DNA of 64,000 nt from Nymphalis io (taxonomy: Eukaryota > Arthropoda > Insecta > Lepidoptera > Nymphalidae): assembly GCF_905147045.1 (NCBI RefSeq), contig NC_065888.1, forward strand, positions 9,801,001-9,865,000, read 5' to 3'. The notes beneath the pieces are model-generated. The model saw only the letters and a list, made by a program, of their open reading frames with translations. It searched no databases and had not been told where the DNA came from. The position numbers and the translations under genes were made by a program. Below are positions 25,457 through 37,600 of the stretch, piece by piece. Numbering within the stretch: the stretch's first letter is position 1; each line of letters opens with the position of its first letter.

Positions 25457-26053
25457 TTTGGTGTTGTTTTCTATTTTTTCAATTATGATTTCACAGTTCT
25501 TGATTCCGAGAAAATATAATATAATAATATTTAACTTTTGCTTTTTATTACCTACTGGATATTTTAGAATACTTGACACTTTGACAGCTGATATTTGACA
25601 GTCGACAGTTCGAAACTATACCTCGTAGACAGGGATGACATCATATCACATTAAAATCAAATTTTGACTAGAATCGTAGACAGAGAAACAAATAGACCAA
25701 GGGGCCGTGAAACCGCGATTGAGACAGAGATAGTTTGTTTATGTGTGCGTATAATGTTGCCATAGTAACTGCGTTCCCTGTTTTGGGAGATAAATAATTT
25801 TCAGAATTTAATTAAAACAAAATAAGTTTATTAAATTTTACTTTTTAATATTTATTATACTTTTTTTTTAATTAAAATATTTTTTTGTTTTCCAACCACA
25901 CCCAAAAACTGTTGCATTGTTTGTTTTTATTTCCGTTATCAATAGTACTTCAGCATCTTAAATGGTACTGGATTAGCATTCTCCTTAGAAGTTGAAATCA
26001 AAAATACTCAATTAAATTATTACTAAAGAATGGTTGCCACATTGATTTCTATG

Positions 26054-26299
26054 TTAATCTCTTGACTCGGAATGTAATAATATTATAAATTCATGAAGAA
26101 TGTTAAATAATGGTGTCGTTAGGAAATTATAAAAAAGAGAACGAATAAATAAAAATAACTACTAAAAAATTATTATTTAGTTATTTTTTAGTAGTTATTT
26201 TTATTTATTCGTTCTCTTTTTTATAATTTCCTAACGACACCATTATTTAACATTCTTCATGAATTTATAATATTATTACATTCCGAGTCAAGAGATTAA
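26054..26299. repeat. Perfect palindrome with 117-bp arms and 12-bp spacer
   Basis: Arms 26054-26170 and 26183-26299 are exact reverse complements, read base by base, around the spacer TATTATTTAGTT. A transcript would form a long perfect hairpin. It lies between the divergent ARL14EP-like and RPB12 genes. It has no coding frame. Confidence 0.92.
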
Positions 26300-26301
26300 T
26301 C

Positions 26302-26575
26302 ATATCTTTTGTCCCTTATCGCGTAACCAGTTTTAGTATTACTTGATTAGCGAAACAAACTTGACAGTTGGTGCGTTCATTGTGTTTATCGTTCAATTTT
26401 ACTTATTTTTATGTTAGAAAGTGATCCTAATCCAGTGAAACAACAGAGAACCAATCCTTATATCATATCGTCGGTTATACAATGGTGCATTGTCGTATTA
26501 AGTTTGTTTCGCTACTTGAGTAGCCGGCCTTGATAAAACTGGTTACGCGATAAGGAACAAAAGATATGATAATTC
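26302..26575. repeat. Imperfect inverted repeat (MITE-like) abutting the palindrome
   Basis: The left arm (about 26302-26360) contains CTTATCGCGTAACCAGTTTT and TAGCGAAACAAACTT. The right arm (about 26497-26575) is its reverse complement with mismatches and small indels (AAGTTTGTTTCGCTA, AAAACTGGTTACGCGATAAG). The roughly 140-bp middle encodes a 40-codon open frame from ATG 26411 with no recognisable domain. Confidence 0.75.
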
Positions 26576-26756
26576 TATCTCTGTCTATACCATTTGTAAC
26601 GTCATTCGTCATTGCGTCTATTAGTTTCTCTGTCTACGTTGAGCGCAAAATATTTTGCTAATGTCACGTATAAAATAGATGACACATATGATAAGATTAT
26701 TCGGTTTCAAATTTTGAATCGTTTCATGATGAGTGACTGGACATTTTGGTAACGTC

Positions 26757-26814
26757 ATATATCACGAATCTGTTGCAGTGGTTTGATAACCACTGCAACA
26801 GATTCGTGATATAT
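26757..26814. repeat. 27-bp perfect inverted repeat with 4-base loop
   Basis: Arms 26757-26783 and 26788-26814 (inner part GAATCTGTTGCAGTGGTT) are exact reverse complements around TGAT. It is a strong hairpin about 530 bp upstream of the RPB12 start codon. It is not followed by a U-tract or any sign of a terminator role. Confidence 0.85.
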
Positions 26815-27347
26815 AAATGGAAATCCAAAAGTCCTATTCATTTAAGCATATATGAAACACACACTTTGGCGTTAATTTCAATGTCATGACTTAGCCCATT
26901 CGTTATCTGCGTCCCTGCAGGAGTGTATGGGAGTGTGTATCTTCATAATGAAGTAAATGCTTGCAAAATGAAAAACTCAAACCACGTGGCTTTAACTTTA
27001 TACACATTTTAACATATTATATTTTTTAATTATATTATTATTAAACAGCTGGTTCTGGTAATCTGTAAAAGTATCGGTATCAAATAAAATACATATTGAT
27101 ACATCGATATTTTTTGTCGTACATATATCCGATTCATGACGACGTTCGACCTTTCGACAATGTAATTTGACATTTAACATCAATGTGAGCACGTTGTTGT
27201 GTTTGCTTTGTCAAAAGTGAAGCTAAAATCATATGTAGTGGTTAACTGGTTAAACATTAATATTTAATGTGAATTTATTTAATATTAACTTCTATTATAT
27301 CGCTTTTATTTACGCTTGTATATTACAATAATTAATTACTTAAAATC

Positions 27348-30151
27348 ATGGCTGACACAAGTACCAAGGAATCATCCGTTACAAAAGTTCCTATGATATA
27401 TGTCTGTGGCGGTAAAAACATTCTCTTTATTTTTATTACAAAAACAACATGATGCAAAGTTACTATGTTTTATTTGAAATTATATTGTTTTTTTCTATAT
27501 TAAAATTTCCTTGGATTTGACCGTTGACTTGCTTGATCTTAAGCATCGACACGGTCTAAGATGTAGCACGCTTGCCTAAAAGAAACCTGTTCACTCTGGA
27601 TTTGCCTTTTGGCTAACTAATTAAATTTATATTTTGCTTGTCTAGATTGTTAAATATAATTATATATATAAAATATGAATTGTAATCTCGTCTCAAGTAT
27701 CTTATATACTCTATATAACTATCGTAATATTTAGCTTATATTCATGTTTTTATATTCCAGAATGCCACAGAGAAAATGAAATTAAACCAAGAGATCCCAT
27801 ACGGTGTAGAGAATGCGGATACCGAATTATGTACAAGAAAAGAACAAAAAGATGTATCCTTTTAATAAATAAATCTATGTCAAATATAAGACAAGATTTT
27901 AAGAGTGAATTAAGGTTTAGGCCCAGACCTCATGAAATTGGTTGTCCGTCATATTAAAGAACAAAGGTTTAAGATCTTCTTTATTTTATGAATCTAATTT
28001 GCTTTTATAGTATGAATATGTTAATTGCATAAATAAATTTATTTTATTTAAATAATGAACTAGATTAAATTAAATGTTAGGAATACATATTAACACTAAA
28101 TAGAATAGAAACTACAATATTAGGGCAGTTAGTTAGTTTGGTAATAAGCATTACAAATATGTGTAATAACATGGTAACAGCCTGTAAATGTCCCACTGCT
28201 GGGCTAAGGCCTCCTCTCCCTTTTTGAGGAGAAGGTTTGGAGCTTATTCCACCACGCTACTCCAATACAGATAGGTGCAATACTCATGTGACAGAATTTT
28301 AGTAAATTAGACACAAGCAGGTTTCCTTACGATGTTTTCCTTTACTGAATAGCATGAGTTTTTTTTTACACTTAATAGGCAAGCATTTGACTGTTGACTT
28401 GCCTGATCTTAAGCATCGACACGGTCTAAGATGTAGCACGCTTGTAAAAGAAACCTGTTCACTCTAGATTTGAAGACACCAACATTGTACCTATCAGGAA
28501 ATATGGACTGAGGCAAAGCATTCCAGTTTCACAGTGCGAATGATGAATGTGGAATCAAAGCGCTTCATACTTTGTTGGGGAATTTCCACTGTGTACCTAT
28601 GGCGCTTTAGTCGTGTTTGCCTGGCCGTTCGATAGTAAATTAGTTCATGTAATTCCTGCGCACATTCTCCGAAATGTGTCCGATAGAAGACTGACTGAAT
28701 TCACATGTTCTTACCACTGGGTCAACTCAGCTTTTCTTTTTGTTTAATTTCGCATTTAATAATTTTGGCAATAAACAGGCATTTTTACATTAATTATTAA
28801 ATAGTCTTCCAAAATAAATGTTTGGAATATGCACAGTGGTATCTAACGGCAGTTCCTATGTTTTAAAGGCAGAAAGAGGTCGCATTACACAAATTATATT
28901 TTCTACTGTGTTATCTATGTAACACCTACCTGACAATCAATTTTATCATTTAAAAAATAACTGGTTACTGAGCAAACTTCAATACTTTGTTTCTGTTCCA
29001 GTTTGAGTGGTAAATTAGAATATATATAAGGAGCATAATTTTGTGACTTTTTTATTAAAGTAAATTTTACCTAAATTAAATTATATTATGAGAAAGAATA
29101 TTTTAAGTTTCATATTAAATAAATAAATATTTACAATACCGATAGCTTTTTATAAAAGACATATGTCCTGTTTAAGAAGGCCCTGAGGAGGAGAGCAGCC
29201 GGGATGGCTTTGTGCTGCTATACATAATAGAAAGAAAGACATTGTTCAGTTTTGTGTCAGCGGGTCCTTACTGGTCCTGGAAGTTATCTATGGACTTTGT
29301 TTATGGTCTGAATGTGACCCTATATAACTGTGGAATGCTTTGCCTGAGTCCGTATTTCCTGAGAGGTACAATGTTGGTGTCTTTAAATCCAGAGTAAACA
29401 GATTTCTTTTAGGCAAGCGTGCTACATCTTAGACCGTGTCGATGCTTAAGATCAGGCAAGTCAATGGTGAAACAATAGCCTATTGTGTAAAAAAAAAATT
29501 GTCATGCCATTTCAGCTTGGATTTTAATATTAGCTTTAAATAAGTATATCATTCAAATATTAGTGTAAACTGGGTTAAAACAAACCTTGGTCTTCAGTGC
29601 TTACTGCATCTACTCTAATAATTATTCAAAATATATACATATTTGGTTAATATGGGATAGAATACTCGACAATTTTTTTTTGACATGGATATATTATGTG
29701 TGGTGAAACTTTTACTTATTTTTATAATATATTTTTCATAATATTAACTAACGATTTTTTTACGCAATTTATTCGCTCATATCGCATCCTCTCCGTTACC
29801 TAATAAATCAGTGTGGGACAAGACTCCTCCAACATAGAGTTTGCGAAGTCCACGCGGGGCAAATTCATATAAATTAATAATAACCAATAATCATTTAAGT
29901 ACTGCATTTTACAACAAGTAGTATTCTTTGTACTTGATGATTTATGATGGAATAATTTAAGATATCCCTTATTATTATAAGAATAGTAGAACCTACTATT
30001 ATTGTGGCTATTGATTGTGTTTAATTACGTAGACAACTATACTAGTGTACTGTTGCTTACACTAATTTTAAATTCATATGAATCGTGAAATATATATATA
30101 ATGCAAATTTCCTTAACTAGATTTTCAGTGGTGGTATTTGATGCGCGATGA
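27348..30151 (+). CDS. POLR2K: DNA-directed RNA polymerases I, II and III subunit RPABC4 (RPB12)
   Basis: Three exons (27348-27411, 27761-27853, 30129-30151) join to a 59-residue protein, the usual size. The N-terminal 14 residues are variable. Then comes the nearly invariant core PMIYVCGECHRENEI, RDPIRCRECGYRIMYKKRT and the C-terminal LVVFDAR. Four cysteines (20, 23, 37, 40) form the zinc site. The subunit is shared by the three nuclear RNA polymerases and sits near the Rpb3-Rpb11 side of the enzyme. The final exon is only 23 nt of coding sequence and lies 2275 bp downstream, behind an intron full of SINE and LINE fragments. It is easily missed, but completes the conserved C-terminus exactly and ends at TGA. 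Confidence 0.96.
27510..27602 (-). repeat. Non-LTR retrotransposon 3'-end fragment
   Basis: This lies in intron 1 of RPB12. On the minus strand it contains GTGCTACATCTTAGACCGTG and the sequence leading to GATCAAGCAAGTCAA, shared with the fragments at 28376 and 29165. The larger copies show the C-terminal end of a LINE-type frame. Confidence 0.7.
28168..28360 (+). repeat. SINE family B copy, interrupted by a LINE fragment
   Basis: Contains ACAGCCTGTAAATGTCCCAC, TGAGGAGAAGGTTTGGAGCT and ACGATGTTTTCCTT, matching the fuller copy at 51198-51505. Its tRNA-related end reappears at about 28692-28745 (CATGTTCTTACCACTGGGTC), beyond a LINE fragment at 28376-28545. It lies in intron 2 of RPB12. Confidence 0.75.
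28376..28545 (-). repeat. Non-LTR retrotransposon 3'-end fragment
   Basis: Read on the minus strand it encodes CFASVHIS-like and NVGVFKSRVNRFLL, typical of the end of a LINE reverse-transcriptase frame. It then has the shared tail with GTGCTACATCTTAGACCGTG. It appears inserted in the SINE family B copy. Confidence 0.7.
29165..29480 (+). repeat. Non-LTR retrotransposon 3'-end fragment, opposite orientation
   Basis: On the plus strand a degenerate frame gives WNALPESVF, then NVGVFKSRVNRFLLGKRATS once small shifts are allowed. It is followed by the same 3' tail as the fragments at 27510 and 28376. It lies in intron 2 of RPB12 and is non-functional. Confidence 0.75.
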
Positions 30152-31656
30152 TTTGAAGAAAATAAAATAAGTGTTGTAATTTTACATTTACTTTAATCTT
30201 ATCATTATAAAATATCCATCCATATAATGTATAGTAAACAATAAATGGGCAAATATTTGACATATCCTTTTTTTTTATTTAACTTTGCCTTTATTTCTAA
30301 GAGAATATAAAAATACTTATATCCATACAAGTTGCCTTCATTTTATTATCAGTTGTATACAATTAGAGTGTATCATATAAACTGAATTAGGAATTCCAAT
30401 TTACTCTTAAGTTAAAATTGTATAGATAAAAGTTTGAATTTGTGTATACAAATCAAATTAAAACAATCATAAAATAACTATGTACCCAAAAGCAGGAATA
30501 TATTATTTTAAGAGTGAAAATGACAAATTATTGTAAAAAGACTGACTTTATAACCAAAAACTAGAAGATTTATAATTAATATTATATAAACATACATATT
30601 AATATTGTAAAATAGACACAGATTGTCTTTTTTTAATCAGTATAGGTTAAATTAACGAATACTATTACAAAAATATTTCATCTCTGTTATTAATATTTTA
30701 ATTACAATCTAATCCATCCTTTTGTAATAAAGATGCAACAAAAGAACTTTAGGCCTTATTAATTATATAGTATTACATTGGTCAGGTCACACATGGAACA
30801 TTAGTTGGCAACAAGAATAAAATTTTTAGTTTTCTATAAACACCAGTACGGTTATGTAAATCTGTTGACTATTAAAATTCTATGTAACTTTCCTACGGTA
30901 TAAACAGTTTGTTGAATAGCTATCAAGCCAACAACAACAATGTGCGACCAGACATGGCTTGATTCCTGATGTGGAACTAGTTTTTTATGAATAAAAATAC
31001 ATAAGTCAAATATTCACCCATATGAAGAGTAACTAGTATAAAACAAATATCTAGCACAAGTACTATTTTTTCGATATGGAAGACTCTTCAAATATCTTTA
31101 TCTAAATTTCGTTTGTGGAAGTTGATATGCCAATTACATTAAAAGATACTTTAATGGATTTTGGAAGTAGTTGTTCAGTGTAAATACAGGTATATATTTT
31201 ATAAAAATACATACAAAAGAGTAATAACTATAGTACTACACTTTTTAAAATGTAATATGTTTCATTGATATTTTAAGCATAGTTTATCTTAAATGGACCA
31301 CATTACTAGAAGTTTTGAAAAACCTGAATGAAAGTCATAACCTGTTTCTTGCCTCAAATTCAAGAAAGTTATTTAACAAATATCCTCATGTCACCCTAAA
31401 TAGAGCTATAAGTAACAATATGTAAGCCTTATACTGGAAGCAAATATAACATTATTAAAATTACTTCAATTTGAGATATTTACATGATACTCTCCAAAAC
31501 TATATGTAACATAAAATACAAATATGTATATAATTAAAGCGCATCATTTTGTTTTCACACACTTCTGAGTTAAACCCCAGTATGAATAATTACATCTTAA
31601 CTTAAAAATAAAAACAAAATTGCACATAAAATATTCTACTTAGTTTAATTTTGGCA
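30152..31656. other. Tail-to-tail spacer between RPB12 and schnurri
   Basis: About 1.5 kb of AT-rich DNA holds the 3' untranslated regions of two convergent genes. An AATAAA occurs within 20 bp of the RPB12 stop, at about 30163. I see no further gene. Confidence 0.5.
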
Positions 31657-34600
31657 CTAATTATCTGTGGCACTATAATTAACTTGTGTTTCTATGTCCT
31701 GACCATCACTATTTTCAATAGTTTTTATATCACTATCTCGCACATTGTCACACGTCTTTTCCGATATCACAGCGTCTTCGTCTTCGGAAGACTCCCTGCC
31801 CGTCAGTGGTGGGACTACGATCGAACCGTTTGGCTCACGATACTCTAGCTTCGACGGATCCTTTTCGTGCAACTTCCTCGCTAGCGATTGTAGGCTGGCC
31901 AGTGAACTTGCACAATCGGTCGTATCAATATCTGTCAAACTTAGGCCAGCTCGTTCGATTTCGGTAAAGGTACCGAAAGGTAATTTGAATAAACACTCAA
32001 GCCTCATTACATGCATCTTGCTTCTAAGATGCTTTGCTAAATGTCCATGTATTCGAAAAGCTATATTGCAATCGGAACAACGAAACGGTCGTGGGTTAAA
32101 AGATGTCGCTGCGCCGAATGTCGACGTCATTGAAACTTTATTGTGATGAGAACCTGATCGCTCATGCTTTTGGAGATGTCCCCTTGTTCGAAAACTAACA
32201 GCACATACACTACACCTAAATGGTCTTTCCATGTAATGTATATTGAGGTGCAGTCGTAACTGGGATGGTTTAGTGAAAGTTTTATTGCAAAAGTCGCAAA
32301 CTCTTCGACCATCCTCCATCAGTTTCCCCGGTGAGTAGGAAGATGTTCCTTCAAAGTCTTTTCCTTTCGTAACTTTGAAAGCTACTCCTCCGACCCCAAT
32401 AACTACTTTAGACGCCACAGAATCATATTCTGAAGGTGCTAATTTTATTCCTTCACCTTCTATTATGTCGTCCACCTTACATTTTTCTTCTATACTTATT
32501 TTTCCACTATTACTTTCATCACTTGATAAATCTGGATGATTCTGAATGGAATCATCAAGAGTTTTCATCATATTGATTCGGGCATGTTTTAAATATTCTG
32601 ATACTACGTGTTTAGCATTTTCAGAATTGGTACTTGGTGTACGCGCTCTTATTTCACTGTTAATAGGAACAGTGTTTTGAGAATTTTCACTGGCATTAGA
32701 ATTTGGTATTTCTTTTCCATTTGTCAAATTGGAATTAACATTTGGAGAGTTATTTAATAAATGAACATTTTTATGACTCTCCACAGAGTCATTTTCGGTA
32801 AACATGGAATTTTCTAGCTCCATTTTTTTGATTTTAGGATTGCATGTTAACTGACTTTGTTTTATTTTTGTGTCCAACAAGGCTCGCTCTGTTAAATATG
32901 TGTGTAACATTGGCTCACCATTAGCCCATTGACTTTGATGTTGAGGCAGTTTAGCTGTATTTGAAGCCAATGATGCTAAAACACTAGATTCTCTTGCAGT
33001 TGGTATCTCTGGCATATTTGTAGGAGTTTTTAATTCGCTCTTACTCAGATCCATTGGCTCATTGTCCGTATCTATTCTTGAATCAAAAGTAGGTGTACCA
33101 ACAACTTGTACTTTTTCCGCAGAGCTTTCAATTAAAGAATTATCCATTAGGATGGGCGTATAAGGATATGTCGAAGGTCTAGCACTAGTTATTAGACCAG
33201 GAGTAGCTGATGTAGCTGGTCTACTACTACCCAAGGACAAAAGACAATGGGCGGCCTCATGTTCTGGTAAACGAGACTTGTAAATTTCTGTATCTGAAAA
33301 AAAAGACAATTCTTTAACATATTTAAACAAACGCGACAAGCTCTTAACGGGCTGATAAAAAATTGTATATTATAATACAACGGAATCATATATTTCGTAA
33401 AATTATATCAATAATTAAAAAGATTCAAAAGAATGCATGACTTATTTTTATTTTAAATAAACTTACAAATATTAAATTGACTTACCACTCGATTCCGTTT
33501 CGCCTTCGTTACCCTCGTCGCCTTCCGAATCGGTGTCATCATCAGTTTCGCCTGAACCTTGAGACATTTCAACACCTTCAATGTCAGTTCCTTCGTTTGG
33601 ATTTATGCCTAATTCGCAACATTTTTTATAATGTGCTTTACTTTTCATATGCTTTGTCAAATTTCCTTTGGTTTTAAAACTGAAATATAAAAAAATATAT
33701 ATAATATATTATGTTATTTTTACATTGTTATATTTTAATCATATTATTACAATTATAAAAAGAAAGGGTTTATTTGTTTGCTTTTGGAATGGGGGAATAA
33801 ACTCGTAATATAATAGCAATAAAACTTTTAGGTCATAGCTTATCGTTTCTAGATTGCCATTAGCTTATTATTATTAATTTGTTTATAGTTTTACATGTTT
33901 TTATTGACATTTAATTTAGCTATATCTTTAATATAGGTTCTCTAAGAATTTCGTTATTACAACATTTTAAAGTAAAATCACGATGCAAGACAAGTTTTAA
34001 TGCGTAAACACCGTATAAGATTACTTGTGCTTGTCACAATAATATTAAGTTGATTATAAGTGTTAAAAGACCAACAATATTTGGAAAATTCAAAAAAATG
34101 TTTAATTGTTTCCAAAAATTAATCCACGCATTTGCGACGATATAACATACATGAACGAAAGAAATGGGTGAATGTCACGACACGTTACAAGTCAGTACTT
34201 TTTTATTAACTACATATATGAAGTGCCAGACAATATTAGCACATAATAAAAATATCCTATTATAAGCATCGCCACCACTTCTAATAGTTTATTCAAGTAT
34301 ATTTATTGAGTAGCTTTACAATAATATTTACCTGAATACGCAATGTATGCATGTGTAGGGCCGTACATCAGTATGTGTTCGTATATGTTTCTTTAACATA
34401 GAGGGTTTCTTGCATCGAATTCCACATTCTGAACAAACGTATCGTCCCCGACCACGGCCGCGTACGTATGTGTATTCTTCGTTACTCTCAAACCCTCCAG
34501 CAAGTTCCTTTTTAGGTGTCGATGTATTATCTGATAAATTTTTGAGTTCTTCTGATTTTTTCGTGTCTAAAAGATGTATGGTCTGAAAATAATATATAAT

Positions 34601-37600
34601 ATATATCAACGAAAATATAAATAATACAACCTTGAATTAGTTAATTCGCACTTAACTAACGAACCATAAAGCATATTGTTGCGCATTACTTAAAATAATA
34701 GTCAAAACAATGATTAATATGGTAGTATATGAGAGCTACATCATGTAAGACGGAAAATTATGTATTACACTTTTAAAAAAAAAAAGAACAAGTAACTTTA
34801 TTTAAATAACAAGTCACATCGCTGTAGTGTTCAAAGATTATTTGAGTTGCCGTTAAAAAATTATAACTTGAATATTTAAAAAAGTAAAAGATATATAATA
34901 AGATTTAAAGAAAAAGATAAATGAGTCAATAATACTTTCCTTGCTAATTAATGAATAAATGCCGAATATTGTGCGTACGAATATTCTATTTTATATATTC
35001 CGGAACCGTAGGTTCTTTAAAGGGTCACGTTGTACACAATAGAAATGACCTATTTTCAAATTAATTGAATTATAATTTTGTATACATAAACTTGGTTATT
35101 AAACCAAAACTACTACACAAAATTACAAAATTACTTTCACAAAATGTAGAATAGTTTTTTGTTATAACGTATTTTATGTAATTTTATTTATTTTCTTAAG
35201 TTTAATTATTATATATAAAAAAAATTGAATTTACAATATATTCTTTAAAACACAGTATGCAATAGTAATATAAAATTTAATATTTACAATACTTTTTGGT
35301 GTATAAAAGGACTGACGTAAACTTTTATTTGGATGACTTCATTTATTTGAACACATATAGCACGGTGTCCACTATGCAATATATTTTATCGTATGATAAA
35401 CTCTTGTTTTAAGCGATTTTAATATGAATATGGTAAAAATTAATAGTTTGATTAAAGGGAATAATTAAATTCGTCACATATGGATGTTACCGGTTACTTG
35501 GCGACGCATTATTACTTAATATTATAAACTAACCTAACCAATGTTAAATGGCGTAAAGCGCATCAAATAATTCAGTGAATTAAGCTTCAATGAAAATGTA
35601 TCTTCAGAATATGTTTATTTAAATTTTTAAACCACAATCACATAAATAAAATTAACAAAATATAATAATTAGTACCTGTTTGCTGTCCTTCGAATTCTTA
35701 TTCCATTGCGATGAATGAGTCAATATGAGATCCTGTTTAATCACAGCGACGGCCACGTTTTGCGGTCGATGACGTGAGTCATATAAAGACATAGCAGACG
35801 ATGCTGACAGTCCCAGCGGGTCTGGCGTCAGCTCAGATAATAACTGTAAACATAGTCATGTATTTACCACACAATCAACAACACGATATATGGGTAACTT
35901 CCGTTCAATATATCAATCGTAATTACCTGCCAATTACTATACATGGACAGAAAATGTTGATTTGGTACATATGTCGGCTGTGGGCGATTGATAGTACAGT
36001 AAAAGACTTTTGTGGAGCACTTGAGACCTAAGTATGTATATGCATTGCCGTTTAAATAGAGTTGCCCATAAGCTTTAGCTGGACGAGGTGTTTCCGGAGA
36101 TACTAATGGCATCGTGTTGGCATTTGGAGTTATTCCGTGATGCCTCTTCGGGGTAAATGTTCCCGGTTTTAACGGCAGAGTGGACGGTCTTAAAAACTTG
36201 GGCTTTCTTTCTTCTGAAATAGTCTTAACTGCAACATTTTTTTGAAAATAAGATGTTTCTGATCTTTCATTTTGATTAGAAATTAATGAGGTTTCTTGAG
36301 CATTGCAATTTTTTTGCACTTCTGATGAGCTTTGGATTTGATTATTATAAATTTCTGCCTTGGTTATTAAATTCTCGAAATTATAGCTTTTTATTTCATT
36401 CTCTAATTTAATATCGACATTCTTGGGTGTGGTTTTACATTTATTAAATAAATAATTTTCATTTTCTCTCAAAACGGCAATTTTCGGAAGACCATCTGCG
36501 TGTCTTTTTATAGCTACATCGGTACGTATGGCAGTGGCTCTAATATTATTATTGAATGAAAAAGATTTTGTGATAATAGGTTCCTCAGCGTGTTTAATTT
36601 TTATTATTGGTATATTTTGTAGTTCTGTGTTAAAGTTATCTTTATTCTGGTTAAATTTTTCTGTTTCTGCTTGAGAAGTTCTAAAATTCGGACTTCTGAG
36701 TACCTTATCGTAATTTAATATCGTAATTCCTTTTCCGCTTGACATGTTGAAAGGCAAAATATCTTGAGAATTTTCTGATGTGCCTTTTAAGATATTTTTC
36801 GAATTTTCGTTGTTTTTTAATTGTGAGTTTGAATTTCCGACAAATAAACCTGGTGTAGTGGGTCCAGGTATTCCTGGTACATGCGGTATCAATTTCCCAC
36901 CGTGTAATATAGTCGTTGCTCCATTTGGTGATGATGACGGACTCAAAGGAGGTAAAGTTAACGGATTATATGCCGTAATGGCACTAAGTGGTGGAAATTG
37001 AAAATGGCTTATATCATGAATATTGATCAAGTTGCCATTTTGAGTATTGGGCGTAGAAATTCTAGGAGTTTGGCTTTGAGGTGTGCTTATTGCTTCTTTT
37101 GGTGTTGGAGGATTATGTACTATCGTACCACCAGAATGAAGACCCGATCTTACTACAACGCTGCTTGCTTCGGAATCGTTACCATATTTTGAAGGTGAAA
37201 TATTTTGATGAATTAAAATTGGAGATAATTGTGTTTTACTCGGTTCAATGCGTAAAGTGGTCGTGCTGCCAGAGTGATCGAGAATTTTTACTTCACCTCC
37301 AAACATTTGCAGTGATGTAGAGTTATTTCGTATATGCGGGGAAATTTCTTCCATCGATCTTAAGGAAGATGTATTAATTTCCAAGCATCTTATTTTTGAT
37401 TGAGTATATAGGTCACCAGAGCGTGGTGACATGCTATCAAGCGGTCTTGGACTATATGTATCCGTTCTGCTATCAAGCCGTCGTTTTGGGCTAGGTTCTT
37501 TGGATTTTATTCTTAAACTTTCAGTCTTTCTGTTGAACTCTGATGGAATTCGGGTATCCACAAGTCTCGTGTTACCAAGTAGTGGTCCTGGAGATGGTAA

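Larger units (their letters stand above)
25675..26638. mobile_element. Candidate DNA element with CGTAGACAGAGAAAC inverted termini
   Basis: The left end CGTAGACAGAGAAACAAATA and the right end, read on the other strand as CGTAGACAGAGAAACTAATA, are inverted copies. Further in, both have AGACAGAGATAG. Between them lie two other inverted repeats (26054-26299 and about 26302-26575), so this is a nested structure of about 960 bp without a transposase frame. The 8 bp flanking the two ends do not match, so I could not confirm a target-site duplication. Confidence 0.5.

Noticed and set aside
26411..26533. 40-codon frame inside the MITE-like repeat
   Set aside because: It overlaps the repeat arm, has no domain and lies in a multi-insertion repeat block.
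25675..26638. Target-site duplication around the CGTAGACAG-ended element
   Set aside because: The 8 bp before 25675 and after 26638 differ, so the insertion boundaries could not be proven.
31745..32146. Plus-strand frames opposite schnurri (also at 37431 and 38376)
   Set aside because: They mirror the long schnurri exons in another frame and have no domain or splice support.
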